This document shows, in pieces, positions 48,383-59,499 of a stretch of 64,000 bases of DNA. Source of the DNA: Aquatica leii (taxonomy: Eukaryota > Arthropoda > Insecta > Coleoptera > Lampyridae). Below the pieces are notes generated by a model, which made no database searches, had not been told where the DNA came from, and was given only the letters and a program-made list of their open reading frames with translations. A program made the translations under genes and the position numbers. The stretch's first letter is position 1, and every line of letters starts with the position of its first letter. Location of the stretch: the NCBI GenBank assembly GCA_035610365.1, contig CM069435.1, forward strand, positions 87,267,389 to 87,331,388, read 5' to 3'.

Positions 48383-49470
48383 GTTTGTTTACTACGCCAT
48401 TTTGCTTTTCTATCGTTTTGTAACTTTTGTGTTATTTTTGCGTTGTAAACCTCTGCATTCAAGTATTTAATTAAAAAAGTTCTTCAAAGAGTTTTGTACT
48501 TAATTAAACTACTAGGCTTAAGAATGCTTGTATGTCACAGAAAAGCAGTGCGTGAAGAGGCGTTTCATTATGTCTTAAACTGTAATCTTGAGTTAAAATC
48601 GGAATTAATAAAATAAAAATTTGAAAAGTCTAAGTGAATTTCACAGACGTTAGTCCATTTCAAAGACAAACTCGTCAGTAAATTTTTTTTTTAATAATTT
48701 AGAAGTAATCAAATAGTTATATATTAAATAAAAATGAAAAGTAATGAAGGCTCGTTAATTACTAATAGGCAATCCTTCCTAAGCGATACGCTATCTGGTG
48801 GCGTTTTTGATAAACAGAAATAATGGGATACAAACACAACCTCATTTTAAATTTTAATAAAAATTTCTTTGCAACGGTTTTTAATTACAGCTTCCATAGA
48901 AGATAAATGATAACTGCATCGTTGCTATCGATTGACTGAAATTTTTGTAAAATTTGAAGTTGCTACAACATGACGTTGAATACTGCAATAATCGTTTGCT
49001 TATTGTTGTGTTACAGCGAGAATAATCAATTGATTACATATTTGCACTCGAGTATGTACATTTTAAAGCAGTTTACGGTAACTAACCCAAGTGAAATATA
49101 TTGCTCCAGAAACAAACAGCAACCGACGAAGAAAAACCTAAAAATTTTGTATTTAATATGATAATCATAATATTCAATTGTAATGCTTGATTGTGACAAT
49201 AGATGAGTAATATTGGATAAACCTATATTGCAATTAATACAACAGAATCATACTTAAACAACTTAACCGGTACATACTTACATTACCCATTTTAATTAAA
49301 CTTATTACTCTTAATTCTAAAAAACTTAACGTTAAAGAGAATAGAAATACTTTTAATTCAACTTTATAACCACTTAAAAACACCAAAAAACTACAAAAAC
49401 TTGAAACTGTATCTCAGTAAATCAGGTTTCTATTTACACCACAGTGGCGCTGCGGTCTTAATCGAGATTA
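48383..49470. other. Non-coding stretch with an inverted fragment shared with the Sailor element
   Basis: The segment 48557-48670 is the inverse of 52010-52130 (for example GAGGCGTTTCA...ATGTC against GACATAGTGAAACGCCTC), about 80-85% alike. It is probably a remnant of another copy of the same transposon. Otherwise nothing recognised. Confidence 0.5.
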
Positions 49471-52245
49471 GAAGTCTTTCAGGATCTCGTGAACTGTGGC
49501 GCTGTAATCGGCTTATGTCAAAATGTTGTTATCATTCGTCTTACAAACATTCGCCGGTTTCATCCTAAACGAATCAAATGTCATTTGTATTTTGCTTCAG
49601 TTTCGTTCCGTTCGCTTTTCCTAACCTATCTTTGCTTTTGTCGTTTTATTTGCTATTAACAAGTCTTTATTAAGACTATTTTATATCAAATCTAGCAGTA
49701 TTATTGTAAGTAATCTTATTTGTATATTTAGTTTTATTTTTTTTTAAATAAATTATAGTGTATACAATGGCTACAAATAAAGTTATTCACAGTCAAGGAC
49801 GTGAAATTATTTACAATGTCTACAAGTTCATGCTAAACGAAAAGGAACAAGGGCAACTTTCGTTACCTTTAAACAACCTGCAAGAAAGAGTTGCAGCTGC
49901 TACAGGAGTTGGATTAAGTACGGTGAAAAGAATTATAAAAGAAGCAGATCAAACTCCCGGAGGCAGTAAATTTTCTTCAACAAGAAAATCTATTAACAAA
50001 CCAAACCCAAAATCATCCGTAGAAAAATTTGAGGAAGAAATTATTAGAAGAATCATATACACATATGCAGACATTTATCACAAAAGGCCAACGATGAAAG
50101 CTGTATTTGAAGAATTAAAAAAAGAAGAGAATATTAATTTCCAAGGTAAATTATCTTCATTTAGAAAATTAGTGCATAAAATTGGTTTTCGTTGGAAAAA
50201 AGCAGAAGACAATCGCAAGCAGCTAACTGAAAAGTTTGAAATTCGGACCAAACGAATTGAATTTTTACGAAAGTTACAAAAGTATAAAGAAGAAGGTAGA
50301 AACATTGTGTACAGTGATGAAACTTACCTGCATAGCTCACATACAGTGCCGAAAAGTTGGGATGACGATAGTCAGAAATGCCTAAAATCACCGGTTGCCA
50401 AAGGACAACGTTTGATAATTCTACATGCTGGAGGCAAGAAAGGTTTTGTAGAAAATTCTTTGTTAATTTTTAAGTCTGGACTTAAAACTGTAGATTATCA
50501 TGACGACATGAACCACAAAAATTTTGTAAAATGGTTAAAAGAAAAGTTTCTTCCGAATGTCCACAAAAATTCTGTTTTGGTGTTAGACAATGCATCTTAC
50601 CACAATGTTACAATCGAGCCAAATCCAACATTTACGTGGAAAAAAGATGCTATGCAACATTGGTTGTCAGAACGGGCTATTGCATTTGAAATGCAGGAAA
50701 CTAAAATTGAGTTGTATGCTAAAATTCAAAATAATAAACCAAGCAATAAAACTTATGTTGTCGATAAACTCCTAGCAGATCATGGCCATTCGGTACTAAG
50801 ATTACCACCGTACCATCCAGAACTTAATCCAATTGAGAAAATATGGGCATTGGTGAAGTATCATGTAGCTGTACACAACACAACATTTAAATTGAATGAT
50901 GTATGGAAACTGGCAGAAGATAAATTCAAGGAAGTTGGTATAACAGAATGGCAAAGTGTTTGTGCTCATGTAGATCTAGTGGAGGCTAATTACATCGAAC
51001 AGGAATTAATATGTGATAACGTTCCAGAGCTTATTATAAACATAGGTGACGATGAAGATGAAACAGATTATTTTTCTTCAGACGATGATTAATTCATTTT
51101 ATTAAAATTGTACGTTATGTGTAACACTAATTTTAGTCCTACTTATTTTAAACTGCTATATTTACATCAAAAAACATTTTGTCGCTTTTTAGAATTTATA
51201 CTATTTACCTTTTAATCAAAATTAAATTGAAATCACAAAAAATTATGTTATTCATGCTTCATTACAGTTTAACTAAGGGCCATTATTATTTCATGTGTAT
51301 GTAAATATACATAAATATTTGCAATAACAAAATCAAGAACATAATCTGTATAAAATTTTACATACGGATAATAGTGTCTTTCAAGTATTTACATTGTGTG
51401 CGTAACAACTGAAAACAAGAATACATCAGTAGCCGTGCAATCTTAACTTAAATGTGTCTGGCCGACTCGTGTATAAAAAATCTACGAATAATTATAATAA
51501 AATGCATAATTACACGTGTTATAAGAACACGATAATACTTCATTTGCAAATACTCAAATTCTGTGTATTTATATTTCTTTTCAATACATCCAAAACCATT
51601 GCCTCTAGAGGTTAATCAAATAAATTGTTAACATGTTAATAAACTACGATAATCACATACTGGAAACATCCTTAATATTCTTGCTTAACTTTGTATTTTA
51701 AAAGCATCTAAAACAATTATAAGTAATAAACAACACAAAACTTTCTACATTAAGCTGTACCTTTGGAAATAAAATTACATTCTGTGTCGATGAAACCGAT
51801 TTCACACATTAATGCTTTTACAGTGGTATGTTTATCGTTTAAATGCTGAAAATAATTAGAATTGGTTTAATTTAAACATTGAATGTATAAATACCTATGT
51901 GATTACTTTTAAATTGTTAGTTTCTTTGTTTGCGGTTTTATAAAATGTAAAACATTACAAACTTTCTAACCTATGTATAGTCGGTAATTTAGATTTCTAT
52001 AGTGTTTGTCTTTCAAATAGACTAATGTTTTTGAGATTCACTTAGACTTGTCAAATTTTCAATTTTTTACTAATTAATTCCAATTTTCGACTCAAGGTCA
52101 CAGTTCACGACATAGTGAAACGCCTCTACCTATACAATTTTGGGTTAAGAAACATTTACCGCCGAATGTTTGTAAGACGGATAATACCAACATTTTGACG
52201 TGAACCGATTACAGTGCCACAGTTCACAAAATCCTAAAAGACTTC
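49471..52245 (+). mobile_element. Tc1/mariner superfamily element, Sailor (DD82E) type
   Basis: Inverted ends of about 90 bp, roughly 85% alike, start GAAGTCTTTCAGGATC on the left and GAAGTCTTTTAGGATT (inverted) on the right. They continue through GTGAACTGTGGC and the CAAACATTCG segment at 49545-49556 and 52160-52172. TA dinucleotides flank both ends (49469-49470 and 52246-52247). The single gene inside is an open transposase. The inverted repeats have diverged more than the gene, so present mobility is uncertain. Confidence 0.8.
49767..51092 (+). CDS. DDE transposase, Tc1/mariner superfamily, DD82E (Sailor-like)
   Basis: Intact 441-residue ORF. I choose the ATG at 49767 over an in-frame GTG nine bases upstream. 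The N-terminal half contains two helix-turn-helix-like regions (LPLNNLQERVAAATGVGLST and the SSFRKLVHKIGFRWKK segment) for binding the inverted repeats. The catalytic residues are D184 in YSDETYLHS, D274 in LDNASYHN and E357 in ELNPIEKIW. The spacing of 82 residues between the second Asp and the Glu matches the DD82E group described as Sailor. The C-terminus is acidic (DDEDETDYFSSDDD). The enzyme would cut and paste the element at TA sites. No introns or frame breaks. Confidence 0.88.
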   Translation: MATNKVIHSQGREIIYNVYKFMLNEKEQGQLSLPLNNLQERVAAATGVGLSTVKRIIKEADQTPGGSKFSSTRKSINKPNPKSSVEKFEEEIIRRIIYTYADIYHKRPTMKAVFEELKKEENINFQGKLSSFRKLVHKIGFRWKKAEDNRKQLTEKFEIRTKRIEFLRKLQKYKEEGRNIVYSDETYLHSSHTVPKSWDDDSQKCLKSPVAKGQRLIILHAGGKKGFVENSLLIFKSGLKTVDYHDDMNHKNFVKWLKEKFLPNVHKNSVLVLDNASYHNVTIEPNPTFTWKKDAMQHWLSERAIAFEMQETKIELYAKIQNNKPSNKTYVVDKLLADHGHSVLRLPPYHPELNPIEKIWALVKYHVAVHNTTFKLNDVWKLAEDKFKEVGITEWQSVCAHVDLVEANYIEQELICDNVPELIINIGDDEDETDYFSSDDD

Positions 52246-52248
52246 TAA

Positions 52249-52615
52249 ATGCAAATTCTAGCTGAAGATGTAAAATTGTTGTTGTATCTAAAATCTCCGA
52301 AGAGAGCAGGTATGTTTTGTTTACGATATAAATTGAAACTTCTAACTTGTAGATTTTTTGTAGGCATTGTAAAATCAACTATGTATTGTGTTTTAAAAAA
52401 ATCAAAGTTACAGGAAGTCCTCAACATTGCGGTGATCGACTTAACGAGACAGTTCAAAGAATAGTGTACAGATTCTTTTTCGAAAATGAAACATTGACAT
52501 TGGATAAGATTAGTAATGCTTTAAAAAATTGGTTAGAATAAAAAAAAACAGCATTTGAAAGAGACATTGTTCGGTCTGAGGTTTTACCGTTAATACATCA
52601 AGAAAACATAATGGA
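52249..52615 (+). pseudogene. Tc1/mariner-like transposase N-terminal fragment
   Basis: Broken frames read EDVKLLLYLKSPKRAG, then STMYCVLKKSKLQEVLN, then ETVQRIVYRFFFENETLTLD with ISNALKNWLE. This resembles the DNA-binding half of the same transposase type as at 49767 but from a different subfamily. It directly abuts the right TA of the intact element, which suggests that one transposon inserted into another. Confidence 0.5.
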
Positions 52616-52619
52616 ATAG

Positions 52620-53307
52620 TCGATATTTTAATAGAATTTCTTTACTAACATTAGAATGTCTTCCGGGTTTGGACCGTGTCATAGTTGCAACCGAAGATGC
52701 CAACGTTTCGCCCACTTTCGTAAGGGGCTTCATCAGGGCGTGAGATAAATCGCAAAACTCAAACAAAAATCGAAATCTAATTAAGAACTTCTCAAAAGTT
52801 AGTTTATCCACTTGTGAAACAAGCCATAACCTAAACTCTGAAAAGGTAAGAAAGAAAACGATTACCTGAAAAAGCAAACGAAAATCTAACAAAGAACCAC
52901 TACCGAGTTATGTAATCAACTTGTGAACCAAGCCAGATTCTAAACTCCGTAGAAGTGACTTAAGAAGAAATAGTCTCCGTATTTAAAGGAAAAGGATCGT
53001 CACGGATGGTTAAGCTCGACCCTGATTGGGTTACGGTTGCTAGGGGGCGTGTTTTTGATGACTAATAACCGGGAACCAAAGATGGGATAGTTCGAAACCA
53101 TGATCGCGATTGAAGTTATTGGGGTGTTTGATGATTTCTATGCTTTCTCGGAATTTCCTGTTGAAAAAGAAAGGAGATTTGGCAATCAACGAAACATTAT
53201 CAAAATCTATCTTGTGACCTGTAGTAAAATGATGTTCAGCGACCGCAGACTTGGAAGTATACCTTTTCTTTATACAAGGATCATGTTCTGAAATGCAAGT
53301 AATGACG
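52620..53307 (-). mobile_element. Penelope-like element, 3' part (GIY-YIG endonuclease end and 3' tail)
   Basis: The minus strand encodes the end of a GIY-YIG endonuclease domain: TSKSAVAEHHFTTGHKIDF, then IEIIKHPNNFNRDHGFELS and LWFPVI, typical of Penelope-like Pol C-termini. The tail to about 52620 contains GGCTTCATCAGGGCG-like sequence often seen 3' of these elements. The frame continues across an insertion at 53308-55779 to the catalytic start of the domain at 55780-56115. The RT is missing. Confidence 0.8.
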
Positions 53308-53904
53308 CCCACACAGCACAAGCATATGCAATGGATATGAAATGTACACACCAACCATGGATACCGGAGGTGCATCGAACATCCATATTTAATATTATGG
53401 AGCAAGGATGGAGGTCCACTGGATATATCATTCCGTCACGGAAAGATCTTCATAGTATGTCCATAGGACCTCCAGGTGGATAAACATTTTACATCCATAT
53501 GGAGATATATTGAACAGTCATATGAACGTACAAAATACATAGATATGGAGGTTCAATGAACATTTAATTAAAGTATAATAAACATTCATTTTTTTATAGA
53601 ACCTTCATATGTAGGTAAAATATATGTGCATATCTATATATTAACAAAAAATATGGCCACACGTCAAATAAAGTCAATACAGAATGCCAATAGTGATATT
53701 TTCCAGATGCAACAACTCCGGTTGGTCCACAGAAAATATGACCACTTGTTCATTTTCACTCAAACACAATCGAACTTTTTTATTTACACATTCTCTCATT
53801 TTTCTAGAGCTTTTATCCATTATTTATATTATAGGAATCCAAATACTTACTAGATTAATGTACAGCAAAAGTAAATTCAAATATGCAAAAATACCTTGTC
53901 TTTA

Positions 53905-54343
53905 CCCAATAAACACATCTGTACTGGCAATGTACTCCTTAGCCGGCACTCAGAATGCTGGCAATGTACTAAAATGAAGTACACTGCCGGTAACCAGGTG
54001 ACACACCGGCCGATATATTGCCGAATGAATCTTGCCAATGCAGAAATTGCATCGAACCAATATCGGCAAGTTATGTATATTAATACAAGTTAAATGCAGA
54101 ATGCCAGTGAAATCTGTGCAATATAATATGTACTTTGCCATCACATAAATAGTGCGCAATTTTAAAAGCATTGGCAATGTTAGCAACTTAACACAAATTA
54201 AATGCATACAATGGTATTATCATTTTTAATTTAATTAATAAAACAATTTGGAAACTTAACATACAATGTCCATATATGCACTGAAAAAAATTTTAAAAAT
54301 ATAAAAAACCTATTTACATTCATTCTGTGCTTATGTTTATTGG
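53905..54343. mobile_element. Possible small CCCANNMARCACA-family element, 'TGGCAATG/TTGCCGG' type
   Basis: The left border is CCCAATAAACACA. The inverted right border CCAATAAACATAAGC is a weaker match, with no clear target duplication. From 53928 to about 54180 the words TGGCAATGT, GCCGGCA, TTGCCG and CTTGCCAATG recur in both orientations. Nested within the 53308-55779 element. Confidence 0.45.
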
Positions 54344-55100
54344 CGGTTTTCGTACCCACTACTCCTGGTGTTTATTGCGTGTTGTAAAGCTGCACCACAA
54401 TTTGAATTTTTTCTTATGGATACTGTAAAATAAAAATTACATTGTAATGCTACTCAAATAACTTATGCACTTTTTTAGCAATTTCTAAACTAAATTTTGA
54501 AGTTTTTGAAGTAATTATAAAGAATTGCTTTGTAAAAAGTCGTGAAATAAAATACAACATGAAAGTCAAGTTTGGCAGTAATGCACTTGAAATCACATTA
54601 CGTTAATATACATATAAAGTTAATGTTTTAAGTTTTAACCTATAAACTATAAAATACTCTGAAGCATCTTACCATAAATTAAATTTAAAATATTTTTACA
54701 AACTTGTTTTGCTTGATCCAGACCAATTACTTGGTTAAAACATGTCTCGTTTGCTGTATCTTTTCATCCAACAAAGTAGATTGAATCGATCTAAAAAAAA
54801 ATTTCAATTAAATACAACTCAGCAATAAGAATAATGAATTCAGAAATTGTAGATAACTTACAAACTGGCTCTTACATTACAAATTCCAAAGTCATTTTAT
54901 ATTTGTGCGAAAACGTTAGTTTTTAGGTTATATAATTATTATTAAGAAATAATTTATATTTGAATTTAATACTTACTTATTTTGTTAATCCATCCTAAAT
55001 GATGAAAAACAAGCACATTTTTTCGAAATTTTAAAGCACAAAATGGTTTGCATACGATAACAAAAAGCCAAAAAGTTTGCGTGTGCAAGTGGCGATAATA

Positions 55101-55423
55101 GCTGCTTTTGAATTAGAGTGCAACTAACGCCTTTGACTAACGCTGTGGAATTTACACTGGCGTGAATCACTCTGGTGCGAGTTGCTTTGTAATTCGATCT
55201 TTGGTAATTCGAACCGAGCAAACATGACTTTTTTTGTTTGAGACACCTAACCTATGAAAACAGCGCATGTCAGGCTAGTTGCACCAAAATTTATTATGGT
55301 GCATAAGGGGACAGGGAAAGGAAGACGAGCGTTATTTACTACAAAAATTATGTTGTAATTCGAACGCGAAGTAACTAACTCTGAGGCACTTCAGAGCACT
55401 CTAATATGTAATTCGAAAGCAGC
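55101..55423. mobile_element. Small MITE with GCTGCTTTYGAATTA ends
   Basis: The left end GCTGCTTTTGAATTA and the inverted right end GCTGCTTTCGAATTA are flanked by TA on both sides (55099-55100 and 55424-55425). Subterminal words GAGTGC, CTCTGAG and TAATTCGA recur in both orientations. Nested within the 53308-55779 element. Confidence 0.55.
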
Positions 55424-55779
55424 TAATATACGCCAAATATACGCGAAAACCTTGGCGAAAACAAACGAACAACGAAGAAAGTTTAAATTAAACCGCGCCA
55501 AGTATTTTTTTTACTTTTTCAATTTTTCATTAAATTTGTTGTTGCATGTTAAATATTTACTACAAATGTTAAATTAAATTAAACAAGATTATGTAACATG
55601 ATACATAAAAAAAAATGTTTCCGAACCTAACACTTATAACACTTAAGATAATCCTATTTCACAGATATCCATGAATGTATATAAGCTGCATATACAGTGG
55701 ATATTAAACTACGGATGTACATCAATGGATATTATATGGATAAATATGTATATCCATTGCATCTCGCGTGCTGTGTGGG

Positions 55780-56115
55780 CGGAACGACCGGTTTCACCAA
55801 TGTAGACTAAACCACAAGAACAGGGAATTTGGTATACACCTTGAGATGAAAGTGTAGGAAATTTGTCTTTGGGAGAAGGAAGAATCTGAGAGATTTTGCC
55901 TGTCGAGTTGAATATGGATTTAATACCATTCTTACTTAAGGAGTTTCCCTATTTGTAACCTTGTGAATGTAGGGTAAAAAGGCCAATTTCGGGTTGGATT
56001 CGGGAGTAGAAATGTCCTTAGGTAATCGAGTACGTGGATGTAAACGACGATTAATAACTCTATGAATATCTCGTTTTACATAACCATTGTTCACTAAGGT
56101 AATACTATATTTATA
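55780..56115 (-). mobile_element. Penelope-like element, 5' piece (GIY-YIG catalytic start)
   Basis: The minus strand reads VNNGYVKRDIHRVINRRLHP, NPKLAFLPYIHKVTN, then after a frameshift KNGIKSIFNSTGKISQILP and GVYQIPCSCGLVYIGETGRS, the GIY-YIG core. The upstream RT is absent: the element is truncated at about 56115, next to the copia element. Non-functional. Confidence 0.8.
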
Positions 56116-58488
56116 AAAGATTAAAATAAAAATGAGTTGCTAAACAGTGGTAGTAATATAAAAAAAATGTGTCATATTTTTTGTACAATAATAAAAAGAA
56201 AATTGGTTCATTCAATTATCTCAATCTGTGTGTGTTTAATCAGTAATCTAATTAAAAATTATCAGGTACCAGATGTCCTAAAAAAAGGGCATAACGTTGT
56301 CGAAAAGTTTAAGTTTTTGCGTATAAAAGAAGGGTCGTTAAATAACAATGTTAAATGTGCCAATGTTAAGTGCAAACAACTATAATAATTGGAAATTTCG
56401 CATAACTGCTATATTACGAAAGGAACAGTGTAGTGAGGTAATTGAAGAGGATCTGCCCACAGAAGAAAATAAAAAGAAAGAGTTCCTTCCCATACAACAC
56501 ATGTATGACTATTATACGTACACTAAATATCTACATAAAATATCCACAACATACATCAGATATCCATAGCTCACCTATGTATATTGAATGGATATACAAA
56601 TGTCCGCCCAATATCCAATCCATATGAAATATGCAGTGGATATTATCTATGGATATCCAATACAGCACATACATGACTATTATACCTACATTAAATATCC
56701 AAACGTCAGCCCAATATCCAATTCATTGTGATATAATGTATATCCCATAGACATACATGTTCTGATTTTTTCATAGATGCACAAAAATAAAACATACATA
56801 CAAAAAGTTTTATTTATATGAAACATGAGTTCTTAAAATGATAAATATGTTAAATGTATAAGATAGGTAGTTCAAATAAAATCAAACACAAATACAGTAT
56901 AAAGTATGAAATATAAACAAACACTACTTATTAACATTTTCATCGAATTTGACGTCGCTAGGTACAGATGACATTCGTTTCTCCCTAAATAAAAAAACGG
57001 TTTTAAAATTATTTACAAAACGATTGAAGTAATAATAAAGAATTGATTCATGATAAAATAGTTAATAAAACTGAATATAATTGCTTCAAAATGCTACAAA
57101 AATACACTACATCTTAACTTCCAAAAATAAAAAAATAATTGAAAATTTGAATTAATGTAGATGCAAGATAGGTACTTATGAAAATAGTAAAAAAAAAACT
57201 TACTGATTTTGACTCCTCGTACTGGCATGGCAAAGCCAATTCTTAACACTATCTATAACATCTTTTTTAATTAAAGCACTTCCTCCAGAATTACTTCGAA
57301 TGCTCTCTAAAAATACATAAAGATAAATATATGAACATTTTTTAAAATTTCTAAAAGACAACTTTATGGTAGAATAAAAATAACCAATCTAACAAAATTT
57401 AATCAATTAACAAAAAAATAAACTGTCAAGCAATACATAGTTCGGGTGGTTTGTGCATAGTTGTTTTTAGCTGATTTTTGCAGTAATGTAGAACTTTGTA
57501 TAATTTTATTAATTAATATGTTGTGAACTATGATTAGACTTAAATCATAATAAATAATTGACTAATTGATAATTCAAGATGAAATAGAACCACTTACTCA
57601 GAAAGTCTTAAATTGGAAAATATCTATTTCTTTTTTCTCCCAACCCAACTGAACATGGCAGCAAGTTTGTCTGTAAACAGCACTCCTAAAATCAATTTAG
57701 TGATTACATCCATCTTGCATCCTCCAATAAGACTTAAAGCAGATATCTAAAATTGAAAATCTATTTTAGAATAAGCAACCAATTTGTACAATATAATAAG
57801 ATTTAATAAAGATTGTTCGAACTGTATGTGGGAATTGCTTCTAACACTAATAGTGCATGCATGTAGTTAGAACAAAATGAAATTCTAGGTGACAAATTTA
57901 TAACTTAAATCATTTAGTATGAATAGTAATTGATACTTCTGTAGTGAGTAACCGCCAAGTGTTTTCTTTTAAGTCTTTTAGGCATTACAAAATATAATTA
58001 ACGTTCACAAAAATTAACGGAAATATAAAACCGTAGAATGAATTTTATAGGTTAGAAAACGCAGGTTAAAGTACTTATAAACAAACGCTATAATAAAGTA
58101 AAGCAAAGCTACAAATGAAAGTAACGACTTACTTATAATTGAAGCACCCTGGAAATGTACCAATTTATTATACCAAACATACAATTCAAATACAAAATTA
58201 ATCACGTTAAGTTTGGTTATGGGTTACACCTTCAACACGTCATACGAACGCACACGATACTGCAAAGCAAAGCAAAGTTGTTCGATTCGGGCGCTGTCGG
58301 TTGCGCTTCCTGTCATCGAATACAATGTCGAATACTCTTGAGAAGTTACGCCAAAATAAATGCTGCTTATTTGAAATTAAAACTAACAGAACCTAACACG
58401 CGTAATCGTTATTTTACTTATCGTAAATTACTAAATTTGTATTTTATATTATGAGCTCAAATTAGATTAGATAAATGTATGTATTCAT

Positions 58489-59499
58489 CAGTGTTGTGAC
58501 GTATCTAGATACAAGTATCTAGATACAGTATCTAGATACTTTTGGAGTATCTAGTTACATATCTAGATACACTGGACAAAATGTATCTGTATCTGTATCT
58601 AAATACATTTTTCGTAGTATCGATACTTAGATACTTTTTCTTGCTCAAATTGTAAATTATACAAGTTTTTTCTAAACACCGCAGTAGTTTTTTCTCTCCG
58701 TTCATCATGTACATTACAATTTAAATTTGGAGACTTTGTATTTGGTGTTTTATGAGTGCAATTCTTTCAGCTTCGACAACTCTACCAAATTTGGAGATTT
58801 TATGTCGTAGCGGGTATTTTGTGGGTATTAGAAACTGTTGTGGAATTTTGAGGAAAACCGTGTATGAACTTACACTTTTATTTGAGAAATGTGACGTGTT
58901 AGCATTTATGCCAACAAACCAAACTCATAATACTTTAAAAAAAAGAAAACAAATTTCAACTTTGTAGAATGAGTACAATTGTGGTCATTGTGAAACTTTT
59001 ATAGTTTATGCAAGGAATCGCGCAAAGTCAATTGGCAACACTGAATTTCTTCATTAGCTCAAATAGAGCAAAGAAGTAGAGAAACTTTTTAGTGTTAGTA
59101 GTTTACTATTAACTCTACGTCGAAATATAATGACGAGACATTTAACTTGTTATTAGTTTTAAAACAAAATAACCTTTATTTGTAAATTTGTATTGTTTTA
59201 TGCAATTAAGGTTGATAAGGTAATTTTTTGCTTAATGCCCAGGCAGCACACTGACGTCATATGACGACATTGACACGTCTTAATGACGTCTCGTAGTTTA
59301 ACGTCATAAGACGTAATGTGCTGCCTAGGCTTTTGTTAAAAATGTATCTGACATGTATCTAGATACTTTCTTAAAGTATCTGTAACTGTATCTAGATACT
59401 TGTTTTGAAAAAGTATCTTATCTGTATCTAGATACAATTTATGAAAAGTATCTGTATCTGTATCTAGATACTAGAAAAAAAGTATCTGTAACAACACTG
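58489..59499. mobile_element. Non-autonomous hAT element with TATCTAGATAC subterminal arrays
   Basis: Ends CAGTGTTGTGAC and, inverted, CAGTGTTGTTAC, flanked by a perfect 8-bp duplication GTATTCAT (58481-58488 and 59500-59507). The outer 130-150 bp on both sides are arrays of the palindrome TATCTAGATAC and its half-words, probably transposase binding sites. No transposase ORF. Contains a smaller nested element at 59238-59329. Confidence 0.9.
59238..59329. mobile_element. 92-bp element, CCCANNMARCACA family, 'TGACGT' type
   Basis: Ends CCCAGGCAGCACA and, inverted, CCTAGGCAGCACA. Nearly the whole interior is made of TGACGTC/GACGTCA words in both orientations. No clear target duplication. It is the smallest member seen and is nested in the hAT at 58489-59499. 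Confidence 0.65.

Larger units (their letters stand above)
53308..55779. mobile_element. TIR element, CCCANNMARCACA family, 'GGATAT' type, inside the Penelope-like element
   Basis: Ends CCCACACAGCACAAG and, inverted, CCCACACAGCACGCG, with a 2-bp duplication CG (53306-53307 and 55780-55781). Excising it with one CG keeps the Penelope endonuclease in frame, which supports the borders. Both outer parts are crowded with ATGGATAT/ATATCCAT words (53325-53640 and 55670-55770). The interior holds other nested repeats and no transposase. Confidence 0.8.

Noticed and set aside
52249-52464. 71-codon open frame as an independent gene
   Set aside because: Reads as part of a decayed transposase N-terminus that continues in other frames to about 52615.
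53928-54180. Recurrent short words considered as a CRISPR-like array
   Set aside because: The words are irregularly spaced, occur in both orientations and lie in a eukaryotic transposon; no uniform repeats or spacers.
56137-56347. Open frame upstream of copia gag as extra coding sequence or an LTR
   Set aside because: No matching sequence at the 3' end of the element beyond a short ATCTAATTAAA segment, so neither LTR nor gene could be supported.
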